The position numbers and the translations under genes were made by a program. A stretch of DNA of 29,560 nt, from the NCBI GenBank assembly GCA_964530525.1, contig CAZHBH010000026.1:1-29560 (forward strand), given 5' to 3'. Numbering within the stretch: position 1 is the first letter of the stretch; each line of letters begins with the position of its first letter. This document shows positions 22,960-29,560 of this stretch, one piece after another. The notes below the pieces were generated by a model. The model saw only the letters and a program-made list of their open reading frames with translations. It was not told where the DNA came from and did not search any database. This stretch comes from CAYNQN01 sp964530525. Its GTDB lineage: Bacteria > Actinomycetota > Acidimicrobiia > Acidimicrobiales > Acidimicrobilacustridaceae.

Positions 22960-23244
22960 ATGTCGACCATCGAAAGCTCCGAGACCCCCGAGCCGCCGCG
23001 GGGGCACGTGAAGATCATCTACATCGGTCCGGTCGCCCCCCACTGGGAGATCCGCTCCGACTTCGGCGACCGATCCCTCATCGAGGGCTTCCGCGACAGG
23101 GTCCTCGCCCGGTTGCTCCTCCTCCCCCCCCACGACCCGCAGTTCCGCCGGAACCGCGAGCGGGTGGTGCGAGATGCGGAGCGCGAGAACCTGTTGCTCC
23201 AGTGGGACCTCGGGATCCCCGAGGAAGACGAGATCCTGGCCTGA
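22960..23244 (+). CDS. Hypothetical protein, 94 aa, unrecognised
   Basis: I do not recognise this family. The protein has a short Ser/Glu/Pro-rich head, then GHVKIIYIGPVAPHWEI, a hydrophobic strand followed by an aromatic/His segment. Next is SLIEGFRDRVLARLLLLPP and a charged helix FRRNRERVVRDAERENLLLQWD, and an acidic end. There is no membrane helix or signal peptide. Codon use is like that of its neighbours and the start has the leaderless TAGGCT signal, so I believe it is a real gene. ppk begins 11 nt after its stop, so the two are probably co-transcribed; a role in polyphosphate or phosphate metabolism is only a guess from position. Confidence 0.75.
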   Translation: MSTIESSETPEPPRGHVKIIYIGPVAPHWEIRSDFGDRSLIEGFRDRVLARLLLLPPHDPQFRRNRERVVRDAERENLLLQWDLGIPEEDEILA

Positions 23245-23255
23245 GGGCTTTGCCG

Positions 23256-25412
23256 ATGGGCGCCGGCACCACCACGAGCGCCGAGGGGATCGTCCCTGCG
23301 GGCGACGAGGTGTCGACGCGGAGCGGGCCCAGGCAGGTGGTCGGTGTCCCTCTGAGCGACGACTCCGCGCGGTTCTTGAACCGGGAGACCTCGTGGCTCG
23401 ACTTCGATGCCCGGGTGCTGCAGCTGGCCGCACGTGACGACGTGCCCTTGCTGGAGAGGGCGAAGTTCCTGGCCATCTTCAGCTCCAACCTCGACGAGTT
23501 CTTCCAGGTGCGGGTCGCCGGCCTGAAGGACCAGGTGGCGGCCGGTCTCACCGTCCCGACACCCGACGGGCGCACGGCGGCCGAGCAGCTGCTCGACATC
23601 CGCGACCGCGTGGAGGCCCTGAGCCAGCAGCAGCAACGGCTCTTCCTGGAGGAGGTCGTCCCGGCGCTCGCGGCCGAAGGGATCGTGTTCTCGAGCTTCG
23701 CCGACCTCGACGAGGACGATCGCAAGCACCTGGACGAGGTCTTCGACCGCCGGATCTTCCCGGTGCTGACCCCGCTCGCCGTCGATCCCGGCCATCCGTT
23801 CCCCTACATCTCCGACCTCTCCTTGAACCTCGCCGTCATCGTCATCGACCCGTCTGACGGCGAGCGACGCTTCGCTCGGGTGAAGGTCCCCAACCTGTTG
23901 CCCCGGTTCGTGGTGATGCCCGACGGGGAGCGGTTCGTCCCCCTGGAGCAGGTGATAGCAGCGCACCTGGAGGTCCTCTTCCCGGGCATGGAGGTTGAGG
24001 CCCACCACGTCTTCCGCGTGACCCGCAACGCCGACCTGACCCTCGAGGAGGAGGAGGCCGACGACCTGCTGGCCGCCGTCGAGATGGAGCTGCGACGAAG
24101 GCGCTTCGGGAGGACCGTGCGCCTCGAGATCGACCTCGACATGTCGAACGAGATCCGCGAGCTGTTGCAGCGCGAGCTGGACGTCAGCGACGAGGACGTC
24201 TACACCCAGGCTGGTCCCCTCGACCTGAGCGGCCTCTGGTCGGTCCACGCTCTCGACCGCCCCGACCTGCGCGACCCGGTGTGGGTGCCGGTCACGGAGG
24301 GCCGCCTGGCCAGCAGGGACGAGGAAGGCGTCAGCTTCTTCAACGTCATCCGCCGTGGTGACGTGCTGGTCCACCACCCCTACCAGTCGTTCGCCACGTC
24401 GGTGGAGGAGTTCATCCGCCAGGCGGCGGTAGACCCCTACGTGCTGGCTATAAAGCTCACCCTCTACCGCACCTCCGGCGACAGCTCCATCGTGCAGTCG
24501 CTCATACGCGCCGCCGAGGGGGGCAAGCAGGTGGCCGCGCTCGTGGAGCTCAAGGCGCGCTTCGACGAGGAGAAGAACATCGTGTGGGCCCGCGAGCTGG
24601 AGAAGGCGGGCGTGCACGTCGTCTACGGGCTCACGGGCCTGAAGGTGCACACCAAGACCACCCTGGTGGTCCGGGAAGAGGGCGACGGGATCCGTCGCTA
24701 CTGCCACATCGGCACCGGGAACTACAACCCGAACACCGCACGCCTGTACGAGGACGTGGGCCTGCTCACCTGCGATCCCGACATCGGGTCAGACCTCACT
24801 CAGCTGTTCAACCTCCTGACCGGCTACGCCCGTGAGCCCCGCTTCGCGAAGCTCTTCGTCTCTCCCACCGAGATGCGCCAGCGCATCCGTTCGCTCATAG
24901 ACGCCGAGGCGTCCTACGGCGCCGAGGGCCGAATAGTCCTCAAGATGAACAGCCTGGTCGACGCGGACATGATCGAGGCCCTCTACGAGGCTTCGGCTGC
25001 GGGCACCAGCGTCGACCTCATCATCAGGGGCATCTGCTGCTTGCGCCCAGGCCAGCCCGGGCTGTCGGAGAACATCCGGGTGCGCTCCATCGTGGGCAGG
25101 TACCTGGAGCACAGCCGCATCTACCACTTCGCCCACGGCGGGTCCGACAAGGGGCCGGCCTACTACATCGGCTCGGCCGACCTGATGCCTCGCAACCTCG
25201 ACAGGCGGGTGGAGGCCCTGGCTCCGGTGGAGGACCCGATCCTCCAGCACCAGCTCTGGGAGATCCTCGCCGTGAGCCTGTCCGACACCGAGCTGGCCTG
25301 GGAGCTGAGGGACGACGGTACGTGGACGAGGGTGAAGGCCGAGGAGGGCGCCGAGCCGGTGGAGACGCACTGCACGCTCCAAGAGCTCGCCCTGCAGCGC
25401 CGCACGGCGTGA
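23256..25412 (+). CDS. ppk: Polyphosphate kinase (PPK1)
   Basis: A 718-aa enzyme that reversibly polymerises the gamma-phosphate of ATP into inorganic polyphosphate. The N-terminal domain begins with FLNRETSWLDFDARVL and FSSNLDEFFQVRVAGL. The catalytic domains contain KLTLYRTSGDSSIV, GLTGLKVHTKTTLVVR and RRYCHIGTGNYNPNTARLYE, with His484 as the expected autophosphorylated residue, and later YYIGSADLMPRNLDRRVE. ATG 23256 is chosen 11 nt after the previous stop, with GAGGG nearby. GTG 23202 in frame would overlap the upstream gene and add 18 unrelated residues. The stop overlaps the Nudix start (GTGA). pst genes follow, which fits phosphate storage. Confidence 0.96.
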   Translation: MGAGTTTSAEGIVPAGDEVSTRSGPRQVVGVPLSDDSARFLNRETSWLDFDARVLQLAARDDVPLLERAKFLAIFSSNLDEFFQVRVAGLKDQVAAGLTVPTPDGRTAAEQLLDIRDRVEALSQQQQRLFLEEVVPALAAEGIVFSSFADLDEDDRKHLDEVFDRRIFPVLTPLAVDPGHPFPYISDLSLNLAVIVIDPSDGERRFARVKVPNLLPRFVVMPDGERFVPLEQVIAAHLEVLFPGMEVEAHHVFRVTRNADLTLEEEEADDLLAAVEMELRRRRFGRTVRLEIDLDMSNEIRELLQRELDVSDEDVYTQAGPLDLSGLWSVHALDRPDLRDPVWVPVTEGRLASRDEEGVSFFNVIRRGDVLVHHPYQSFATSVEEFIRQAAVDPYVLAIKLTLYRTSGDSSIVQSLIRAAEGGKQVAALVELKARFDEEKNIVWARELEKAGVHVVYGLTGLKVHTKTTLVVREEGDGIRRYCHIGTGNYNPNTARLYEDVGLLTCDPDIGSDLTQLFNLLTGYAREPRFAKLFVSPTEMRQRIRSLIDAEASYGAEGRIVLKMNSLVDADMIEALYEASAAGTSVDLIIRGICCLRPGQPGLSENIRVRSIVGRYLEHSRIYHFAHGGSDKGPAYYIGSADLMPRNLDRRVEALAPVEDPILQHQLWEILAVSLSDTELAWELRDDGTWTRVKAEEGAEPVETHCTLQELALQRRTA

Positions 25413-25843
25413 GCCCCGATAGGCGGGTGGTCCAGGCCGCAGGCGGCGTGGTGTGGCGCGAGGCATCGCGAGGCCCGGGCGAGAAGGTCACGGAGGTCCT
25501 CGTGGCCCACCGGCCCCGCTACGACGACTGGTCGTTCCCCAAGGGGAAGCTGGAGGCAGGCGAGACGCACGAGGAGGCCGCCCTGCGTGAGGTCGAGGAG
25601 GAGACCGGGTTGAGGTGCAACCTCGGACCCGAGCTGGCCGGTGCTTCCTACGAGGATGACCGAGGCCGCCCGAAGGTGGTGCGCTACTGGGCCATGGCGG
25701 TCGAGGGCGGTTCGTTCGAGCCGAACGGCGAGGTCGACGAGGTGCGCTGGCTGCACCTCGACGACGCGAAGCGGGCGCTCACCTACGCCCACGACCTGCG
25801 CGTGCTCGACTCCTTCGCCGAGCTGTCGCGGAGAGCGGGATAG
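25409..25843 (+). CDS. Nudix hydrolase (MutT-like)
   Basis: A 144-aa single-domain Nudix protein. The Nudix box runs from Gly46 to Leu68: G, five residues, Glu52, seven residues, then REVEEETGL with metal-binding glutamates. Such enzymes hydrolyse nucleoside diphosphates linked to another group, for example 8-oxo-dGTP or diadenosine polyphosphates. The GTG start overlaps the ppk stop (GTGA), so it is translationally coupled. Mycobacteria have ppk1 next to mutT1 in the same order, but MutT1 carries an additional histidine-phosphatase domain (over 300 aa) that is missing here. The true substrate is unknown. Confidence 0.92.
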   Translation: MSPDRRVVQAAGGVVWREASRGPGEKVTEVLVAHRPRYDDWSFPKGKLEAGETHEEAALREVEEETGLRCNLGPELAGASYEDDRGRPKVVRYWAMAVEGGSFEPNGEVDEVRWLHLDDAKRALTYAHDLRVLDSFAELSRRAG

Positions 25844-25880
25844 GGGTCCTTGCCGGGCCACCACGAGCCGCAGGGGGGCA

Positions 25881-25946
25881 GTTCACCTAGATGTCACCAG
25901 ATGAGAAGCACGGGTTCACCTGGGCGGACCTGGCGCGCCACCTGGG
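25881..25946 (+). promoter_or_regulatory. PHO-box array: six 11-nt units before pstS
   Basis: In strict 11-nt register from 25881 the units are GTTCACCTAGA, TGTCACCAGAT, GAGAAGCACGG, GTTCACCTGGG, CGGACCTGGCG and CGCCACCTGGG. Units 1 and 4 share GTTCACCT; units 2 and 6 match partly; units 3 and 5 are weak. Streptomyces PhoP is known to bind 11-nt direct repeats with a GTTCACC core. The array ends 5 nt before a TAAGGT -10 candidate, so PhoP bound there would contact RNA polymerase. Confidence 0.8.
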
Positions 25947-25951
25947 CTCTC

Positions 25952-25957
25952 TAAGGT
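25952..25957 (+). promoter_or_regulatory. Candidate -10 element for the pst operon
   Basis: TAAGGT fits TANNNT, immediately after the PHO-box array. The start point would be near 25964, giving a leader of about 50 nt that contains AAGGAG (25999-26004). No good -35 is seen, as expected for an activator-dependent promoter. Confidence 0.5.
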
Positions 25958-26012
25958 CGGCGTCAGCTCGCGGAAGGCGGGTCGGACAACCCAGGACGAA
26001 GGAGAGAGAACC

Positions 26013-27110
26013 TTGCGGTCACGAGCCAGGACTGCTCGCTGGTTGACAGTCGTGGTGGGCGCGTTGGCGATGATCGCCGCGGCCTGCGGAGGGGACGGAG
26101 GCGGAAGCGGCGCCCCCCCAGGTACGTCTCCGTCGAACCCCGACATCGATCTCACGTCCATGGGTGGCACGTTGCCGGGCTCGGGCGCGACCTTTCCGGC
26201 AGCCTTCTACGAGGAGGCGATCTCGGAGTTCCAGGCCAGGGGTTCGGGCCTGCAGGTCACCTACGGCGGGGGAGGCTCGGGGAAGGGAAAGCAGGACCTC
26301 GCCGACCAGATCGTGGCGTGGGCGGGCACCGACAGCCTCGTGAAGCCCGATGCACTGGGCGACTTCAAGGGTGGCGACATCTTCTACTTCCCCACGGTCT
26401 CCGCGCCCATCACCATCGCCTACAACCTTCCCGGCGCCCCCGAGCTCGACCTGACCGGAGACCTCCTCGCGGGGATCTTCCAGCGTGAGATCACGACGTG
26501 GGACGACCCCGCGATCGCCATGGCCAACCCCGGTGCCACCCTCCCCTCGGAGCCCATCGTGGTGGCCCGTCGCGCCGACGGCTCGGGCACGACAACCAAC
26601 TTCACCAAGTACCTCACCAAGGCGGCGCCCGACTCGTGGAAGCTGGGCAGCGGCGACACGGTGGCCTGGCCCACCGACACCCAGGCAGGGCAGGGCAACG
26701 GCGGAGTGGCCCAGATCGTGAAGAGCACAGCGGGCGCGGTTGGCTACGTGGACATCTCCGACGCCGTGGCGTCGGGGCTGCAGGTGGCGAGCATCCTCAA
26801 CAAGGCAGGAAGCTTCGTGGCTCCGTCGCTCGAGGGCGCCTCGGCAGCTCTCGAAGGGTCGCAGGTGAACCCCGACCTCACCTACGACCCCTTGTTCGCC
26901 GACGGCCCACAGGCCTACCCCATCACGGCTCCCACCTGGGTGATCACCTACCAGCGGGTCGATGCCGACGAGCTGGCGAACCTGCGGGGCTGGCTCACCT
27001 TCCTGCTGACCGAGGCCCAAGCCATCGCGGCCGACGTCGACTTCGCGCCGCTTCCGGAGTCGCTCCAGGGCCGGGCACTGGCGCAGGTGGCCCGGCTCAC
27101 GGCACGCTGA
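26013..27110 (+). CDS. pstS: Phosphate ABC transporter, substrate-binding lipoprotein
   Basis: A 365-aa extracellular phosphate-binding protein. The signal peptide (RSRARTARWLTVVVGALAM...) ends in the lipobox IAAAC, so Cys25 is the likely lipid-modified residue. A Gly/Ser-rich linker follows. Phosphate-binding motifs include LPGSGATFPAAFYEEAI, YGGGGSGKGKQ and RRADGSGTTTNFTKYL. Start TTG 26013 is supported by AAGGAGAG 6 nt upstream and the good signal peptide it gives. It delivers phosphate to PstCA. First gene of pstSCAB, probably induced by phosphate starvation through the upstream PHO boxes. Confidence 0.96.
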   Translation: MRSRARTARWLTVVVGALAMIAAACGGDGGGSGAPPGTSPSNPDIDLTSMGGTLPGSGATFPAAFYEEAISEFQARGSGLQVTYGGGGSGKGKQDLADQIVAWAGTDSLVKPDALGDFKGGDIFYFPTVSAPITIAYNLPGAPELDLTGDLLAGIFQREITTWDDPAIAMANPGATLPSEPIVVARRADGSGTTTNFTKYLTKAAPDSWKLGSGDTVAWPTDTQAGQGNGGVAQIVKSTAGAVGYVDISDAVASGLQVASILNKAGSFVAPSLEGASAALEGSQVNPDLTYDPLFADGPQAYPITAPTWVITYQRVDADELANLRGWLTFLLTEAQAIAADVDFAPLPESLQGRALAQVARLTAR

Positions 27111-27117
27111 GGCGCAC

Positions 27118-28143
27118 ATGGTCGACGTCGAGCCCGCTGACGCACTCGAGGTGACTCAGCGCGGCGCGTCTCGGGGCCCCCGCGCCGACGGCCCCGATCC
27201 TTCCGAGATCCGGGCACGACGGGGTGCGGGCCGTGCCGATCGCACGTTCAAGGCGGTGACGCTCCTCGCCGGCCTGGTCGTCCTCGCCGTCCTGCTGCTC
27301 ATCCTGCTCAGCACCACCCGAGAGGCGTGGCCTGCTCTCAGCTTCGAGGGGCTCAGCTTCGTCACGTCCGACGAGTGGGTGCCCAACACCGACAACTTCG
27401 GCGCGCTGGCGCTCGTGTACGGCACGATCGCCTCCTCGCTCATCGCCCTGGCCATAGCCGTGCCGGTGAGCGTGGGGATCGCCCTGTTCACCAACGAGGC
27501 GGCACCGAAGTGGCTGAAGCGCCCTGTCGTCTACCTGCTCGACCTTCTCGCGGCCATCCCGTCGGTGGTCTTCGGCCTCTGGGGGATCCTGGTGCTCGCG
27601 CCCTGGATCCAGCCGATCTACCAGGGCATCGCCGCCGTCGTGGGCGAGTGGCCGGTCCTCGGTTGGTTCTTCGCCGGCCCGGCCAACGGCAAGAGCATCA
27701 TGACGGCAGGGGTGATCCTGGCGATCATGATCGTCCCGATCGTCACGAGCCTGAGCCGAGAGGTGATCGCCACCGTCCCGTCGCACCAGCGTGAGGGCGC
27801 CTATGCCCTGGGCGCGACGCGCTGGGAGATGATCCGAGGCGCCATCCTCCCCTGGAGCGCTGGTGGCGTGGTGGGCTCCGTGATGTTGGGGCTGGGCAGG
27901 GCGATGGGTGAGACCATCGCGGTGGCGCTCGTGATCGGGTCGAGTGCGCAGATCACCACAGAGGTCTTCCAGCCGGGCGACGCCATGGCCTCGGTGATCG
28001 CCAACCAGTTCGGTGAGTCCACCGGGATGCACCGGTCGGCACTCATCGGGCTCGGCGTGCTCCTGTTCGTCGTGACCATCGCCGTCAACATCAGCGCACG
28101 CACGATCGTGGGCCGATGGCAGCGCAAGGTGGCCGGCACGTGA
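27118..28143 (+). CDS. pstC: Phosphate ABC transporter, permease PstC
   Basis: A 341-aa membrane protein with about six helices after a charged cytoplasmic head of about 40 residues. The BPD-type permease signature region contains REVIATVPSHQREGAYALGATRWEMI, with the conserved EGA-x2-LGA loop that docks to the ATPase. VFGLWGILVLAPWIQP and AMGETIAVALVIGSS are typical of PstC. ATG 27118 lies 7 nt after pstS; the stop overlaps pstA (GTGA at 28140). It forms the phosphate channel with PstA. Confidence 0.95.
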   Translation: MVDVEPADALEVTQRGASRGPRADGPDPSEIRARRGAGRADRTFKAVTLLAGLVVLAVLLLILLSTTREAWPALSFEGLSFVTSDEWVPNTDNFGALALVYGTIASSLIALAIAVPVSVGIALFTNEAAPKWLKRPVVYLLDLLAAIPSVVFGLWGILVLAPWIQPIYQGIAAVVGEWPVLGWFFAGPANGKSIMTAGVILAIMIVPIVTSLSREVIATVPSHQREGAYALGATRWEMIRGAILPWSAGGVVGSVMLGLGRAMGETIAVALVIGSSAQITTEVFQPGDAMASVIANQFGESTGMHRSALIGLGVLLFVVTIAVNISARTIVGRWQRKVAGT

Positions 28144-29051
28144 CTCAACACGAGAGCAAGCCGACCGGAGACCAGGGCTCCGGGCACCTGTCGATCCTGG
28201 ATGCGACGCTCGACCGCTCTCGCAAGGTCCGCGACCGACTCGCCACGACCTGGCTGGTGGCCTCGTTCGTGGTGGTCGCCATCCCGTTGCTGCTCATCGT
28301 CGGGTACGTGGTGCAGCAGGGCATCACCACGATCAGCTGGGACTTCCTGACGGGCCCGATAGATCCCTCCAGGCGGCGCCTCGGCGGCATCGGACCGGCC
28401 ATCGTCGGCACGGTCATCATCACCCTCGGCGCCACGGCCATGGCGGTGCCCATGGGGGTGCTCGGCGCCATCTACCTCCACGAGTACGGCGGCAAGGGCC
28501 GTCTGGCCTCGTTGATCCGCTTCATGAGCGACGTGATGACAGGCGTGCCGTCGATCGTGATGGGTCTGTTCGTGTACGCGATCTGGGTGCTCGTGTTCGG
28601 GACCAGCGGCTTCGCCGGATCGCTGGCCCTGGCCTGCCTGATGCTGCCCGTGATCATCCGCTCCACCGAGGAGATGTTGCGCCTGGTTCCCGACGAGCTG
28701 CGCCAAGGTGCCTTCGCGCTGGGCACCCGCAAGTCGCGCGTCATCGCCACCGTCGTGATGCCCGCCGCCCTGCCGGGGATCGTGAGCGGCGTGATGCTAG
28801 CCATAGCGCGAGCGGCAGGGGAGACAGCGCCTCTTCTGTTCACGATCGGGATCGTCTACGAATCGAACTGGAACCTGTTCGATGGCGGGAACGCGGCGTT
28901 GCCGCAGCTGATCTTCTCCAACGCCCAGCAGCCGTACGACGCGGCACAGGCGAAGGCGTGGGGGGCGGCCCTTACGCTCGTGTTCATAGTGCTCGTGTGC
29001 ACCTTGCTGGCGCGCACGATCTCGTCTCGATTCTCCGTGGAGCGCCGATGA
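28140..29051 (+). CDS. pstA: Phosphate ABC transporter, permease PstA
   Basis: A 303-aa membrane partner of PstC. The N-terminal helix is followed by the periplasmic segment WDFLTGPIDPSRRRLGGIGPAIVGT, typical of PstA. Next come YLHEYGGKGRLASLI and the ATPase-docking loop PDELRQGAFALGTRKSRVI, then ARAAGETAPLLFTIG. GTG 28140 overlaps the pstC stop; the stop overlaps ATG 29048 (ATGA). Translation through pstC, pstA and pstB is thus probably coupled. Confidence 0.95.
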   Translation: MTQHESKPTGDQGSGHLSILDATLDRSRKVRDRLATTWLVASFVVVAIPLLLIVGYVVQQGITTISWDFLTGPIDPSRRRLGGIGPAIVGTVIITLGATAMAVPMGVLGAIYLHEYGGKGRLASLIRFMSDVMTGVPSIVMGLFVYAIWVLVFGTSGFAGSLALACLMLPVIIRSTEEMLRLVPDELRQGAFALGTRKSRVIATVVMPAALPGIVSGVMLAIARAAGETAPLLFTIGIVYESNWNLFDGGNAALPQLIFSNAQQPYDAAQAKAWGAALTLVFIVLVCTLLARTISSRFSVERR

Positions 29052-29560
29052 CCGAACCGCTGACGCACGGCGCCGAGCAAGGCGCAGGAGCCACCGCCGG
29101 GCCGGGCCCCGCTCCGGGCCAGCCGGGCCCCGGCCCTTCGGCCGCACCCCTGGCGGCGCTCCACGAGCAGGGACGGGTCGCGGCGGGGCAGGGTGGGATG
29201 GGAAGGTCTGACACAATGGCCGAAGAGACGTCGCAAACCCAGGGCACGGCCCAGGCAGGCAAGGTCGTGTTCGACGTCGACGACCTGAGCGTGTTCTACG
29301 GGGCGTTCAGGGCGGTGCGAGACGTCTCGCTGGACATCCGCCAGCACGAGATCACCGCCTTCATCGGTCCGTCGGGCTGCGGGAAGAGCACAGTTCTGCG
29401 CTGCTTCGACCGCATGAACGACCTCATCGAGGGTGCGCGGGTCGAGGGCAGCATCTACTACCACGGCGTCGACCTCTACGACGACCGGGTCGACCCGGTG
29501 GAGGTGCGCAAGCGGATCGGGATGGTCTTCCAGAAGCCCAACCCCTTCCCCAAGTCCATC
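29048..29560 (+). CDS. pstB: Phosphate ABC transporter, ATP-binding protein PstB (partial)
   Basis: The gene runs off the window end; 171 codons are visible. The ATPase domain begins near VVFDVDDLSVFYGAFRAV. Walker A is GPSGCGKST (from about residue 107) and the Q-loop is MVFQKPNPFPKS, both characteristic of PstB. From ATG 29048, which overlaps the pstA stop, there is an unusual head of about 65 residues rich in Pro, Gly and Ala. The in-frame ATG 29216, with GGAAGG about 9 nt upstream, would give a normal-length PstB N-terminus and leave a 164-nt gap. I keep 29048 because of the ATGA overlap, but the start is open. Confidence 0.9.
   Translation, partial: MTEPLTHGAEQGAGATAGPGPAPGQPGPGPSAAPLAALHEQGRVAAGQGGMGRSDTMAEETSQTQGTAQAGKVVFDVDDLSVFYGAFRAVRDVSLDIRQHEITAFIGPSGCGKSTVLRCFDRMNDLIEGARVEGSIYYHGVDLYDDRVDPVEVRKRIGMVFQKPNPFPKSI

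Noticed and set aside
21568..23433. Reading the second WhiB as the end of a 709-aa protein
   Set aside because: The extension is antisense to the HtrA-like gene. The ATG at 21567 has a strong ribosome site and gives a normal WhiB length.
29216..29560. Annotating pstB from ATG 29216 only
   Set aside because: Plausible and recorded as an alternative, but the ATGA overlap with pstA, matching the other junctions in this operon, favours ATG 29048.
1..29560. A genomic island, prophage, transposon or CRISPR array
   Set aside because: No integrase, transposase, tRNA, flanking repeats or repeat-spacer arrays were seen. Composition is even apart from the short AT-rich spots described.

Overview
This window is a high-GC, densely packed chromosomal segment. 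It looks like an actinobacterium. The evidence is two WhiB-family iron-sulfur regulators, a type B succinate dehydrogenase with a single fused cytochrome b subunit, ppk next to a MutT-like Nudix gene as in mycobacteria, a Streptomyces-like array of 11-nt PHO-box units before pstS, and several starts that look leaderless behind a TAGNCT/TAGCTT -10 element. My best guess is class Acidimicrobiia, but that is inference. I see no mobile element, CRISPR array, tRNA, rRNA or replication origin.

Layout. 1-254: the 3' end of NADP isocitrate dehydrogenase (icd), followed by a hairpin. 354-4111: two translationally coupled half-transporters forming an asymmetric heterodimeric ABC exporter. 4131-5188: a DUF4326 protein coupled to a VIT-family metal transporter. 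5280-6266: malate dehydrogenase. 6316-11628 (minus strand): a MarR regulator, MFS exporter, SCP2-like protein, Fpg/Nei DNA glycosylase and large type I sulfatase, all in one direction. 11731-12429: a DedA membrane protein, divergent from marR. 12489-15957 (minus): sdhC-sdhA-sdhB with 4-bp overlaps. 16000-17769 (minus): a glycoside hydrolase family 2 relative that seems to have lost its catalytic core. 17856-18623 (minus): an AqpZ-like aquaporin. 18779-19465 (minus): ribose-5-phosphate isomerase A. 19812-23244: WhiB2-like regulator, formimidoyltransferase (minus), TatA, second WhiB (minus), membrane-anchored HtrA-like protease, and a 94-aa unknown protein. 23256-25843: polyphosphate kinase and a Nudix hydrolase. 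26013-29560: pstS-pstC-pstA-pstB, cut off by the window end.

Together the segment carries TCA-cycle enzymes (icd, mdh, sdhCAB) and a phosphate section (unknown small gene, ppk, Nudix, PHO boxes, pstSCAB) that ties polyphosphate metabolism to high-affinity phosphate uptake. Many neighbours share ATGA or GTGA stop/start overlaps, so translational coupling is widespread.

Most genes are ordinary housekeeping or transport genes, and I do not see a clear new multi-gene system. The observations most worth a second look are: a perfect 13-bp inverted repeat whose 6-nt loop contains the start codon of the GH2 gene; the loss of both expected catalytic regions in that same gene, which also has an AT-rich codon island; a six-unit in-register PHO-box array before pstS; a perfect operator-like palindrome over the marR promoter; the recurring leaderless promoter motif; a near-perfect 22-bp palindrome before whiB; and the unrecognised 94-aa gene in front of ppk.
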